64,000 nucleotides of DNA from Codonopsis lanceolata (Eukaryota; Streptophyta; Magnoliopsida; Asterales; Campanulaceae), in the NCBI GenBank assembly GCA_013146195.2, contig CM028380.1:84291142-84355141 (forward strand). Direction: 5' to 3'. Within the stretch, counting starts at the first letter, position 1. Each line of letters begins with the position of its first letter. Shown in pieces: positions 32,801-43,583 of the stretch. The notes below the pieces were generated by a model. It searched no databases. It worked only from the letters and a program-made list of their open reading frames with translations, and had not been told where the DNA came from. Both the position numbers and the translations under genes were made by a program.

Positions 32801-33229
32801 TCATTCTTTATAATGGAAAAGAATATAGAGGAAAATTTGATGCAAAATCGAGACGAAGGAATTTTTAGGGGTATTCCAAACATTAAAAGCATTCGCATTT
32901 TCGGTAAAACTAATTTAAAAATTTTAGAATACGTGCATGTTTCTTTTGATGAATATGACTTGTTAGAGCCTAGAAAGGCTCGAGCGTTGCTAATGATTAC
33001 GATAATGATGAGACAGTACAAACGGCATCTGCACTTCCACTCCTCATCACAAAGCGGCAGCTGCGGACCCCTCAGTACAGATAACCCTTCACCGGTAGCG
33101 AACTTCTGCGGTACAACTCTTACATTGACCACTGAACCCATCTCTTGTTTTACCCCAAGCACCTTTACAGATCACTCATCCTTCTTGTTCACGAGAAAAT
33201 GAAGGTTTTGAAGATTCTATCTTCTTGAA

Positions 33230-34914
33230 CAGATTTTGGTGAATCTCCTTCTCAACCTACTCAGGAATTCTTAAGGGAAGAACCCACGAAGTGATCTTCC
33301 TCAAGCTGTTATTGAAGCAAGAGATCATCCCATTTCTCAAATCATTGGTGATCTCAACACGGGAGTTCGTGCGAGAAATAAAGTTCGAGAAGAAACTATG
33401 TTTGCTTATGCATTTGTATCGGAACTTCGAACCAAAGAAGATTGATGAAGCTATCGAAGATCATAAGCTGGATTGAAGCTATGCGAAGAAATTTGAACAG
33501 TTTGAAAGATGTAAGGTGTGGAGCTTAGTTCAAAGCCAGGCGATCATCCGGTCATCGGCACCAAGTGGGTTTCGAAACAAAAGAGATGAAGAAGGAAATG
33601 TCACCGAGAAATAAAGCTAGGCGGTTGCAGGGCTACTGCAAGGGAGGAAGAAGGAATTGACTTTGATGAAACTTTTGCTCTGTTGCTAGATTAGAAGCAA
33701 TCGAGAATCTTTCTAGCCTATGCATCGTTCATGGACTTCAAAGTGTATCGAGATGGATGTAAAGAGTGCCTTTACGAATGGTGATCTTCAAGCGTATCGT
33801 GGAGCGACCTCGAGGATTTGTCATTTCGGACAAAGCTGGATCACGTCTACCGACTCAGAAAGCTCTCTACGGCTGAAGCAAGCTCCTAGAGCTTGGTATG
33901 AAACTCTATCCAAGTTCTTAATAGAACAAGGATTCGTGAGAGGAAGAATAGACACCACTTTATTCATCCTCAAGCACAAAGGTCATTCTCTTACGGTACA
34001 AATCTATGTGGGCGACATCATCTTTGGATCAACTAACCAAAGCTTGTAAAAGATTCGAGAAGGCGATGCAAAGCAAGTTCGAGATGAGCATGATGGGTGA
34101 ACTTACCTACTTTCTAGGGCTGATACAACACGGACTTCAGAGGAATCTTCATCGGCCAAACCAAATATGCGAAAGGAACTAATCAAGAAGTTCGGTCTTG
34201 ATTCGGCTAAAGGATTCGAAACTCCAATGTCTCTGGCGCCATCTTGACAAAGATGAGAAGGAAAGCAAGAGAACATGACCAAGTGCAGAGGAATTATAGG
34301 TTCACTTCTTTACCTTCTTGCTAGTAGACGACATTATGTTTCTTTGTTTGTGTTTGTGCTAGATTTCGAGGCGGATCCAAAAGAGTCACATTTGCTTTGC
34401 CAAGCGTATCATCGGATATGTCTCAAAAACAACTAATCTAGGCATCGGTATCCCAAAACCAACAATTTCAATCTAGTTGGATACTCGGATCATTATGCGA
34501 CTGCAAAGTGAGCGAGAAGAAGCACCGGTGGGACTTGTCAATTCCTTGGAAATAGACTTGTCTCATGGTCTTGCAAGAAACAAGGATCGGTTGCAAACTT
34601 CAACCACGAGAGAATACATTATTTGTTGCTCTCAACTCCTATGGATGAAGCAACAACTAGTGGACTACAACATCAAGGCGCAAGCCCAATCATGTGTGAC
34701 AACACATCGGCAATTCGAAAAATGATGATGCACTCCAAGACAAAGCACATTGATATCGTTATCACTTCCTCAAAGATCATGTGGAAAAAGGTAACATCAG
34801 TTTGGAATATGTTCCAACTGAGCATCAATTGGCAGACATTCTCACAAAACCACTGGATGCCACCAGGTTTGCTTATTTAAGGAGAAATCTTGGTATGATT
34901 GATCCTACTGCTTA
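33230..34914 (+). pseudogene. Element C reverse transcriptase and RNase H, decayed
   Basis: Upstream, DLPQAVIEARDHPISQIIGD-like sequence (33290-33350) leads into RT. The longest open piece (33720-34049) has MDVKSAFTNGDL, LKQAPRAWYETLSKFL, DTTLFILKHKG and IYVGDIIFGSTN, so the catalytic YVDD has become YVGD. RNase H follows in broken frames to HVEKGNISLEYVPTEHQL and ADILTKPLD (about 34780-34860), ending near RRNLGMIDPTA (34914). The core Asp loss alone would kill the enzyme. Confidence 0.87.
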
Positions 34915-35281
34915 ATTTCAACATTTTGTTAATGTTTCTTTCATACCGGTAGACTTAGTTTTAGACTAATCGGAAGACGTAAGTTCTCCTTTACCGGAAG
35001 ACTTAAAGGTCAGTATTCTTACTTAGTCTATTTTTTTTTCTAAAGAGGTTTCTAAAGCAATAAAGGGGGTCAAGGATAAAATTTGGTACTTAAGAAAATA
35101 TCTTAAGTTCCCGCTTTCTCAAACTAATATTTTCTCGCCTTTAAATAGTCCTTGAACCGTCATTTGCCAAACTTTACGAAACCCTTTGACAAAATATTTC
35201 TCTCTCTCTCTCTCTCTCTCTGTGTGTAACTACGTTCTGCAAATCCAAGTATTTCTTGTTTCTTCTTCTAAATCGACGACA
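34915..35281 (+). other. Element C spacer between pol and env-like ORF
   Basis: No gene is seen. The spacer has repeated 'accggaagactta' motifs (about 34946-35010) that recur in the 3' LTR near 43487-43512, and a (TC)n tract. It probably includes the splice leader for the env-like transcript. Confidence 0.5.
35200..35221. repeat. (TC)n microsatellite
   Basis: Eleven TC repeats followed by TGTGTGT, in the leader upstream of the env-like ORF. Plant 5' leaders often carry such CT tracts, so this may be part of an untranslated leader. Confidence 0.9.
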
Positions 35282-37652
35282 ATGGTACGCTCCTCTCTTC
35301 TCTACTTGAAACTTACTACGTACTGTTCTGCATTTCATTTCATAACCTAAAATTGTTTTGGAATTCAAACGGTCATTTTCAAGTTTATACAGTATTCGCC
35401 ATTGTTGTTCTTACAAACCTTGAATACTAACAGTCGTTTATGAATTTTCATTGTTTATTCGTTTGAAAACTTCTGTCTTACATTTCTCGGGTGTGGATAC
35501 TCTAAACATCCTAGGGTTTCAAGTTTTCGGTTCAGAAATTCTAATTATTTCAGAAAAACCTTGAAATTCCTACTTGTTTAGTTGTTGAGATGAAAAGCCC
35601 TAATTTTTATTTTGCATTTCTTTCAGGCAAGAACTTCAAAATCGAAGCAAGGCAGGCGGAAAGAGAATTGAACCCGAAGCCGACATTCCTCCGATGCGGA
35701 TGTCAACCTTAGGGATACCCCACCTTTCCCGCCTCTCATGACACATTGTCGCTCTTGGACCCGAAGCTATATATTCCAGGAATGTGCATTGACCTTCGTC
35801 AATCAACACTATAGCCTGCCGGCGTCAAAGCTTGCGAGGACATGGACGCCTCTGGGATTCTACCCTCTTCTGCCTCAACGACAAAAACTATAGCATCTTT
35901 CTGGCAGAGGAATTCTATCAGAGAATGGAGCTCATGAACAAGACAGCTCTACGAGGGTGGATTCGAGGCCGTCCCATCTCCATTACCGCTAAATCAATCT
36001 CCACTATCATCGGCGTGCATTACGGTGGAGCTCTTGCAGCAACTATGGCTGAGGCTGTACATGCCTGGGAAGCCATGAGGGGAGTAGACACCCTCAGGGA
36101 GCCTCAAGGGAAAATGCTCTGAAATCTGTTCCCTCTTGACGTCTACTGCACCAGCCACCTTATAGACAAGGGGCTTCTATTCAAGAGTGGAGCTCATGAT
36201 ATGTTTACGGCCCAGCAAATCAACTTGACAAGTGTCGTATTCCTTCAACTACGTCTCAACTGGGGGGCCATCATCTTCAATGAGTTAAAGTAGTGGGTGG
36301 AGAAAGCCAAGAACAACCCCACTTGCAAACGCCCCTTTGTGAGGCTGATTAATGCCCTTCTAAGGGATGATGCTAATGTCAACTCTTCTTTGAAAGAAGA
36401 TGAGTTGTTTACAGTGGCCAAGGAGAAGCAACTCACAGCCTCGTTCTTCAGTAAGTATACTGAATACGAGAACAAGCGACGGCTGCAGAAGGGTCTACCG
36501 CCAGTCACTCTCGACAAAGTGGCCAAGCCTGCACCTATCTTGGTCACCCGCTTCAACATGGAAGCACATGACGCGGCTAGCAGGACCCACAAAAAGGCCT
36601 CTGCAAAATTTGACGATCAAGTGGCCGCGTCCCTCCATCAAAAGGCCAAAGACTTGGCTGAAGAGGAGCAGGCCAAATGGGTTAGGAAGGAGATGAAGGA
36701 AGGCCAAAAGAACAAGGCACCAGGCCAATCCAGCCATTCCTCACCTTCACCAGCCCAAACCCAGCCAACCTCTCAAACTCAACAGCCAGCCCAAGCCCAG
36801 CCATCCTCACAGCCTCCTACCCAAACCACTCAATCAACATCACCCTCTCCTGCACCAACTCCTAAACCCAAACGAAGGAGACTTCGTAAAACCTTTGAAG
36901 ACCAGCCACCGGCAGTCACTCCAACCTCTACCGATGAAGCAGCTGAGTCTCCTATTCAGCCGCTAAGGAAGAAAAGGAGAGCTACCGGTCCCAAACCCTC
37001 TACCGCATCCAAACCAACTACCACTACCGACGCCCCACCAACTACCTCTACCGACGCCCAACCATCTACCGACTCACAACCCTCAACTGTCAACCCTTCA
37101 TCTACTGACACCCAACCCACAACTGTCAACCCTTCATCTATTCCTGTCAACCCTTCATCTATTCCTCCTGAGTCATCTACTCAGAGGAATTCACCACCTC
37201 CGGAGGAGTCTATCCCTCAGGAGGAGCCTCAAATTCAGGAGGAGACAGCCAGAACCCCAACTCCTCCTCCACCTTCCCCTTTCAACTACTCACCTGACCC
37301 ATCTACCCCTTCCTCACCTCCCCAATCCCAACCAACTTCTTCAACCACACCACAGCCAACTCAAATCCCTCCCACCCAGCCATTAGACTCTGCTGCTGCC
37401 AAGTTCCTTTTTGAACTTTCGTCAGTAGCAAACCTATTTACCTCTACCCATCAACCTCCTCAACCTTCTCAACCTTCCATAAGAAAACCAAAATCCCTCT
37501 TCTACACTGCCCCTTCTTTACGGTTCTCTCACAGGCCCCTTACAGAATCATCTCATATCAGTGACAACTCGGACACTGACATTGAGATTGATTCCCCACC
37601 AACACCACCTCCCCCTCCACCTATTACCATATCTTCCTCCACCAACACCATA

Positions 37653-40515
37653 ATCTCTTCAAAATTCTGCATTGCCAAGGCCACTTTGTATTGCCGATCC
37701 ATAGGAAAGTACCGATCGACTTGTTGCCACACCAATTATCGTCCCGAGAAAGATTTATGACCACGACCAATCACCCAACGGCGATCTGCGGACCATAGAA
37801 TCGAGATGAAATAGCTCTCCATGATGTAGCATATCTCAACCCATACGCCACATTCGGGCCATATTTGCCGACACAAAGCGAGCCCATAACCCATGTAAAT
37901 TTATAGCTTTCCAAGCGAGCTTTGCATGTAGCGACTCCATAATCTGGTTCAAAGGTCTAATGCCCAACCCTCCTTCAGCCAACGGTAAGCAAACCCGATG
38001 CCAGGCAATCAAGTGGGTGCGCCGATCTCCATGATTATTCCATAGAAAGTTTGCCATTTTCTGTTCTAGTCGACCAAGAATCGTTTTAGATACCCTCAAG
38101 GCAGCCATTGCATACCTTGGGAGGCTACATAGGGGCCGATTTCAATAGAGTTACCTTTGCACCGAAAGAAAGCAACTTGAGTGCGCCACCCATGTATTCT
38201 ACCAACCACCCTACTCACTAGGTTCTCGAAGTAAACTCGCTTTAAGCGACCCTTATAAAGTGGAAGGCCCAAGTATGTCATCGGCCACGACTTAGACCGG
38301 TAACCCGACCAGTTCTCAAGCTGCACAACCCGTCTATGCAAACATCGTTTCGGAGGAAAAACCGCTCTTACTCTTGTTGACTAGGCGGCAGGAAGACTCA
38401 TAGGAACCCGAATCCTCTTTAAACCCAGAATAGAACGCTTAGCCCCATTGCAAAAGACCAACATGTCGTCGCATAGAAAAGATGAGTGATTAAAGGACCA
38501 CCTCGCCCATGAATAAATGGCATAATTTGCCCTTGAATAACCGCGTTTTGAATATTATGAGACAAGACCTCTGAGCAAGGATAAATAATAGGGAGAAATC
38601 GGTCGTCGCTTGTCGGCGCCACGATCGGCCTTAAAGAAACCCGATGTGACCCCATTAATCTTGGCGAATACCAAGCATACGGAGAAGACTAGCAATCAGC
38701 ATGCAGAATCCAGAGTCAAAACCAAAAGCCTGAAGAGACCGTTGAAGAAAACCCCACTCTAGCCGATCATATGCCTTCGACATGTCAAGTTTGAAAACCA
38801 TATTGCCCCTCGAACATTAAGATCCACCTTGTTTGAACCATCTCGTGTGCTAATAAAATATTCTCTTGGATCTTTGCGACCTTTAACAAAGCACACTGTT
38901 GTTCGAGATCAGCAGGGAAGAATCGGTGCAAGGCGGGTAGCCGAATTTTAGAAATGATTTTCGCTGCAAAATTACATAGACTTATCGGTCTTAGATCGCC
39001 TAAACTCTCCGGCCTGTCAACCTTTGGAAGCAGGACAATACTGGCTGTCGATAATCCCCGGTGCATATCACCACCCTGAAAGAAGTCCAAAACCGCCTCC
39101 ATAACATACTTTTTAATAATAGACCAACATCCACGGAAAAACCAGCACACAGTAAAACCATCTGGGCCAGGAGCACTATTAGGATTGAGGGATTTAATGG
39201 CTAGCCAAACTTCCTCTTCAGAAGGCAAACCAGACAGAACATTATTATCCTGCACCGTCACCTTGACTGGAAAATCATCAAACAATGCCTCCTCAATAAC
39301 TGGAGCCGACGAGGAAAATAGATCTCTAAAATAAACCTCGCCCGGCGAGCCAAGCTGAGCGGATCTTCACTATATGTCCCATCGATAGCGAAGGCGAATC
39401 ACATTCCGTTGCGCCCTATCTTTAATCTTTGGCATGGAAAAAGCGATGTTTCTATCACCATCACTTACCCACAATTGACGAGATTTCATTTCAGCCATCT
39501 CCATTTCCCAGCCTAGAAGTTGATTAAGTCTTTGTTTTGCAACAACCAAACCCTCTTCCGTTGCCAATCCCCCTCCAGTTTGAATGTCGACCTCTAAACG
39601 CAAAATATCATCCTGGGTGGAAGCAATATTACGCTGAACATGGCCAAAAACTCCCCAATTCCAATCCCGTAAAGCACTACGCAGCCGCCTCAATTTTCCA
39701 TACAATCGAGACATACCCGATCCCCAGCAAGGACTTTGCCATTGCGCTGCCACAAAGGGTAAAAACTCCGGATGATCTAGCCACATGCGTTGGAAATGAA
39801 ACCCACCTTTTAGTTTAACATTCTCTCGAAAATCTAACAGAAGAGGCACATGATCTGACACTGAAGTGGCCAAATGAAGAACCTGAAGCCGGGGAAAAGC
39901 CATCTTAAAATCGCCATTAACTAAGACTCTGTCCAACCGTTTCCAAATTCTATGACCCCCAGACTGATTATTACACCACGTAAAACGACTGCCTTCATAA
40001 CCAGCATCAACCAAGCCTGTCTGCTGAATACAATCATTAAAATCTTCAATCGCCCCAAACTCACACGGAGCCCCCCCTAGCTTCTCACCCGACTGACTAA
40101 TGACATTGAAATCTCCCCCAACCAGCCAAGGGGTAGAGCAACTCATCGACAGGTTGATTAGATCCATCCATAACTCAGAGCGGGCCTGACGGGTGCATTT
40201 AGCATACACAAAAGTAGCCATAGTTGGCACAAAATTAGACGACGAGACCATAACAGTAACATGCTGCGATGAACAATACACCATATTAATATCAACTGGA
40301 TTATTCCATAAAAGCCAGATATGCCTATTTATAGGATTAAAATGCATATTATTATCAAAACCCACTCTACGACAGAATTTGAAAAGACGATCCCCACTAG
40401 TCTTTGGTTCCAAAATCGCACATAGGAAAGGCTTGTGTTGCCGGATTAAGAGTTTCAAATAAGAGCGAGTGGCTTTATTACACACTCCCCTTGCATTCCA
40501 TATAACGATCGTCAT
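37653..40515 (-). pseudogene. LINE-1 ORF2 (endonuclease-RT), broken and truncated
   Basis: The endonuclease part is open (39370-40515, MTIVIWNARGVCNK, WLVGGDFNVIS, SDHVPLLLDF) and ends in a frameshift near 39385. RT parts follow in other frames: LNPNSAPGPDGFT and GDLRPISLCNFAAKIIS (38785-39285), GGPLITHLFYA (38419-38655) where a one-base loss destroys the YADD motif, and MTYLGLPLYKGRLK (38096-38341). The last piece (37836-38108) has WHRVCLPLAEGGLGIRPLNQ. ORF2 begins 4 nt after the ORF1 stop (TAATTTTATG). Confidence 0.92.
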
Positions 40516-40519
40516 AAAA

Positions 40520-42109
40520 TTAATTCGACGGGGTGAACTTCTGGGCTTTCCTGGCAGCCCTAGTAACGCGCACGTTTTCTTTGAGATATCGAAATTTTTT
40601 CACATCTGCGTTCATCCGAGTGCAATAAACTGGAAAGGATTGGCGAATAGAGACTTTGCCAACATCAAAATCTGTGAAGGGTCGTTGAATCTCCACAAGA
40701 TTGTCCCCATAATCGCCATTTGTAGAATGTGCCTTCCCGAATCTTCGTGGGACTTCATGCAAAACACCATCCCACAAATCCCCCAGATAAACCGAGTCAT
40801 GATAGGGTTTACGTCGAGACACCTGATCTGAAACTGGAGGTTCAACCTGCCCAGCCTTAGTTGATTCCTGTCTGGTTTGATTCCCATTATCATCCTCGAG
40901 ACCATCCAACAATTCAAAAGAATTTGTTAAGTTAACGGGACTGCTAACTGTAGGAATGGCCACAGGCGGCTCCTCATTAAGTTCCTCCTGAATAATATCA
41001 ACATGCTCCACATCCACAGGTTGGCCTTGCGAATTTTTTGCAAACGAAACCGAGGTGCCATCACCCTTTGAGTGTTTTACCGGAGTCCAACGCTTAGTAG
41101 CGTCTACTGCTTTGTGGGGCGGAATTATTTCTTTAGCTCCTTGTTTAGCTACATTACCGTGACTCGCCTTAGATGTCTCCATACCAGGCTGCTTTCCTAA
41201 GTTACCAACAGCCTCTTTAGGCTTAGCAGCCGGCACATTATGAACTCCATATTCTGCAGGAAGCTGAGACTCCCGTCCCTTCCCATTCTGCCCTCCACGA
41301 GAATGCCCTTTTCGGCAGTGCATTTGTGTATGACCTAGCAAGCCACACCCAGTGCAATACCTGATATTGCCTTCAAACTCCAACGACTGCCAGAACCCGT
41401 CCTCTTTGCTTGAACCAATCCAAATCCGCGACGGAAGAGGCAAAGAGACATCAATTTCAATACACATCCTAGCAAAGATCGGACGAGCTAGTGTCAACGT
41501 TTTCTCATCTACCCTGAGAAAGTGCCCGAGCGAATTCCCTATCCGTTCCAGGAACGAAGGGTTGAAAAACATTAACGGCAGATGGTGGAGACGAACCCAA
41601 ACTGCTACCTTTGTGATATCTTTTCGAAAAGCAAAATCCGCCGACCACCGAAACGACCGGTACATACACGACTGGATCATGTGCGATTCCTTCGACAGCG
41701 CCAAAACTAAATCCTCCGGCGAAGACAATCTGACCATAACGTGCCGTGGATCCAGTAATCCAACCACAAAAGGCCCTTTGAGCTTCCAGTTCTTAGCAAT
41801 ATCGTCCTGAATGACGCTCACCGTAGGGCGACCAGAAGAAAACTTTAGAATCAAAGTATTAGCAAATTGCCTTGCTGAGGCCTCCAGCTCCACTGAAGAG
41901 AACAGGCAACCGGGATCACCATCCACCATTACCGTCGACCTTGGAGCTAGGGGAACAGCCTGAAGCACAGGCGAAGCATGACCAACATAGGCCTTCGGCT
42001 GAGAGACCTTATTAGCGTAAGAGACAGGGCGACCATCCGAGGGCTGATTGCGTCCAACCTCGTTTGGATCCGGTGGGAGAGAGGGCTGGGCCTCCATGGC
42101 CGCAGCCAT
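40520..42109 (-). CDS. LINE-1 ORF1, nucleic-acid-binding protein, intact
   Basis: The 529-residue frame is open from ATG 42109. About residues 70-230 form a DUF4283-type domain (NTLILKFSSGRPTVSVIQDD, FVVGLLDPRHVMVRLSSPED, VWVRLHHLPLMFFNPSFLER). It is followed by the knuckle CTGCGLLGHTQMHC, which fits C-x2-C-x4-H-x4-C. The C-terminal half is Gln/Pro/Lys-rich and shows PVKHSKGDG and a basic end. In plant L1 elements ORF1 packages the element RNA. The start follows the family pattern MAAAMEAQ, shared with LINE-2. Confidence 0.9.
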   Translation of the reverse strand: MAAAMEAQPSLPPDPNEVGRNQPSDGRPVSYANKVSQPKAYVGHASPVLQAVPLAPRSTVMVDGDPGCLFSSVELEASARQFANTLILKFSSGRPTVSVIQDDIAKNWKLKGPFVVGLLDPRHVMVRLSSPEDLVLALSKESHMIQSCMYRSFRWSADFAFRKDITKVAVWVRLHHLPLMFFNPSFLERIGNSLGHFLRVDEKTLTLARPIFARMCIEIDVSLPLPSRIWIGSSKEDGFWQSLEFEGNIRYCTGCGLLGHTQMHCRKGHSRGGQNGKGRESQLPAEYGVHNVPAAKPKEAVGNLGKQPGMETSKASHGNVAKQGAKEIIPPHKAVDATKRWTPVKHSKGDGTSVSFAKNSQGQPVDVEHVDIIQEELNEEPPVAIPTVSSPVNLTNSFELLDGLEDDNGNQTRQESTKAGQVEPPVSDQVSRRKPYHDSVYLGDLWDGVLHEVPRRFGKAHSTNGDYGDNLVEIQRPFTDFDVGKVSIRQSFPVYCTRMNADVKKFRYLKENVRVTRAARKAQKFTPSN

Positions 42110-43330
42110 GCACGAGGAACCCTAAAGAGCACGAAAACCCTAATACGGAAGGATATTAATCGCACCGTGAGTGTGTGTAAAAGAGTGTTTTTTCCAAAAA
42201 TTAGAAAAAACTATTGACCACCAACACCATACCAACCCAAGACTCGTCCACTTCCGACTCCATCACTCCTCCACTCCAACAGCCCATACGGCCTGCAGAC
42301 TCTACCTCTGCCGGCACCATTCATATTGGCCAAGCAACTATTTCTCATCCGCCGCCAATGATGAAATTTTGTCATTTGGGCGCCATCTATGAACGGCTAG
42401 GCGCACTTACCAGCATCACTACCGCTACCGCCGAAATAGCCACTGCCGCTTCAAAAGCCAACGAACGCACTGCCGCCCTTCTACGAAAATTCCAAGAGGA
42501 TGTCTGGACTCGATTTGGACAGATACGACACGACTTTACAGATGTCAAGATCAACATTGAAGCTCAACGAGATGAGTGTGTCCGTATCTGCTCCTCACTT
42601 TTCTACGAGTTATTCCATGCCATCACTCTCCATCTCGGCCACGGTCACCCTCCGGTTCTCGAACTCAACAACTTAGCTCGAAACTCTGCTCACGACGTCA
42701 TGAATGCCAACCGTGATCGTGATCTGGCCATCACGGAGGAGAAGCAAATGAGGTCAATCAACAGAATGCTGATGGAAGAGAACAGCCGTCTTCGTGAAGA
42801 ACTGGACTACCGTTCTCGTTCCACCGGACCTCCGACCGATGCGGATGACGAATCGAGCGAAGAATGGAAGAGCTTGAGCGAGAACGAAGAGAAAAGGAGG
42901 CTGCAGACAAAGGAAAAGGGAAAAGACCTTGGTAGTTTATGTATCTTTTCTTCCCTTACCTTTGTATTTATCTTTATTTTTGAAAACTCTGTGATATGTA
43001 AACTTATTGTTTATAAATACAGAAGATTACTTGTTTTTCAAAAAGGTTATCTTGTTTAAATTCTTGTTGCTTTATATTCATATCTGTTTAGAATTTAAAA
43101 AATCCGTTTAAATTTATTTGAACTGCTGCTAATCTGTGTGCTGTTCTATGACTTTTTACCTTTGTATGCACTTAGATTAGTCCCTTACATTTGAGGTGTT
43201 ATTCTGTTTGAAAGAGGCATGTCTTCCGTTACTTTATATATATATTTCTCAGACATGTTATTATCTATCAAATAGTCTGTTTTAAGCCCTCATTTGTAGT
43301 AATGATGACCAGATATAAATAGGAGGAGAT

Positions 43331-43583
43331 TGTTGATTCTTATGTTAGATTTATATCTGTTCAAATCATTACATTAGTTTTATACTTCAGTGGCTAATCG
43401 GGCTGCGTATCGATTAGCGTGGCAACTGTGTATAGAACTTTGCCTAGTATAGTTTTTATAGGACTACACAGGTTTAGCGGAAGACCTCTTCACAGCTTCA
43501 CCGGAAGATCTGCTTAAAGCTTAAGAACGGCAGACCTTGTGTCCACCTGGTCTCTTATGACGTGTCCAATCCAGCAGTAACTC
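43331..43583 (+). repeat. Element C 3' LTR, first 253 bp
   Basis: The LTR starts TGTTGATTCT directly after a polypurine tract, AAATAGGAGGAGAT, so the TG terminus is well defined. It includes 'ttcaccggaagat' motifs also found upstream of the env-like ORF. Element D begins at 43584, so the rest of the LTR (Sirevirus LTRs are usually around 1 kb or longer) lies elsewhere or is lost. The region 43060-43330 between the ORF and this LTR is AT-rich and without genes. Confidence 0.75.

Larger units (their letters stand above)
37653..42217 (-). mobile_element. LINE-1: L1-type non-LTR retrotransposon, 3'-truncated, in element C
   Basis: It is flanked by a 14-bp direct repeat, ccaccaacaccata (37639-37652 and 42218-42231), which comes from the host ORF. 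In minus orientation it has a short 5' UTR, ORF1 (40520-42109) and ORF2 from 40515. It ends abruptly at 37653 within the region after RT, matching LINE-2 only up to the segment 'AMQN' (near 53020-53035 of LINE-2). The zinc and RNase H regions, the 3' UTR and a poly(A) tail are absent. The sequence is clearly the same family as LINE-2. Confidence 0.92.
35282..43059 (+). pseudogene. Element C env-like ORF (putative plant transposon protein domain), split by LINE-1
   Basis: A start ATG at 35282 abuts a possible donor (GT at 35285), and a good acceptor TTGCATTTCTTTCAG ends at 35626, suggesting an intron right after the initiator codon. The next part is frameshifted. The domain piece (35832-36290) has SIFLAEEFYQRMELM, GWIRGRPISITAKSISTIIG and LNWGAIIFNE, resembling the 'putative plant transposon protein' family. 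Stops lie at 36120 and 36291. The open 36297-37652 stretch is helical, then very rich in Pro/Ser/Thr/Gln with basic clusters (KRRRLRK). Beyond LINE-1, 42232-43059 gives a coiled-coil region (ITEEKQMRSINRMLMEENS), a hydrophobic segment (SLCIFSSLTFVFIFIF) that could span a membrane, and a basic end. Whether it is a real envelope is not shown. Confidence 0.72.
29818..43583 (+). mobile_element. Element C: Sirevirus-type Ty1/copia retrotransposon, decayed
   Basis: In plus orientation the order is gag (from the gap), protease, integrase, RT, RNase H, a spacer, an env-like ORF, a polypurine tract (aaataggaggagat, about 43317-43330) and the start of the 3' LTR (43331). Copia order, the YVPTEHQLADILTKPLD end of RNase H and an env-like ORF with a proline-rich middle are typical of the Sirevirus genus. 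LINE-1 splits the env-like ORF, and element D cuts the 3' LTR at 43584. The gag-pol part is riddled with short indels. The 5' LTR is missing. Confidence 0.87.

Noticed and set aside
36495..37150. Minus-strand and alternate-frame ORFs over the env-like region
   Set aside because: The Pro/Ser/Thr-rich plus frame (36297-37652) fits the family; the others are shadows of its biased codons.
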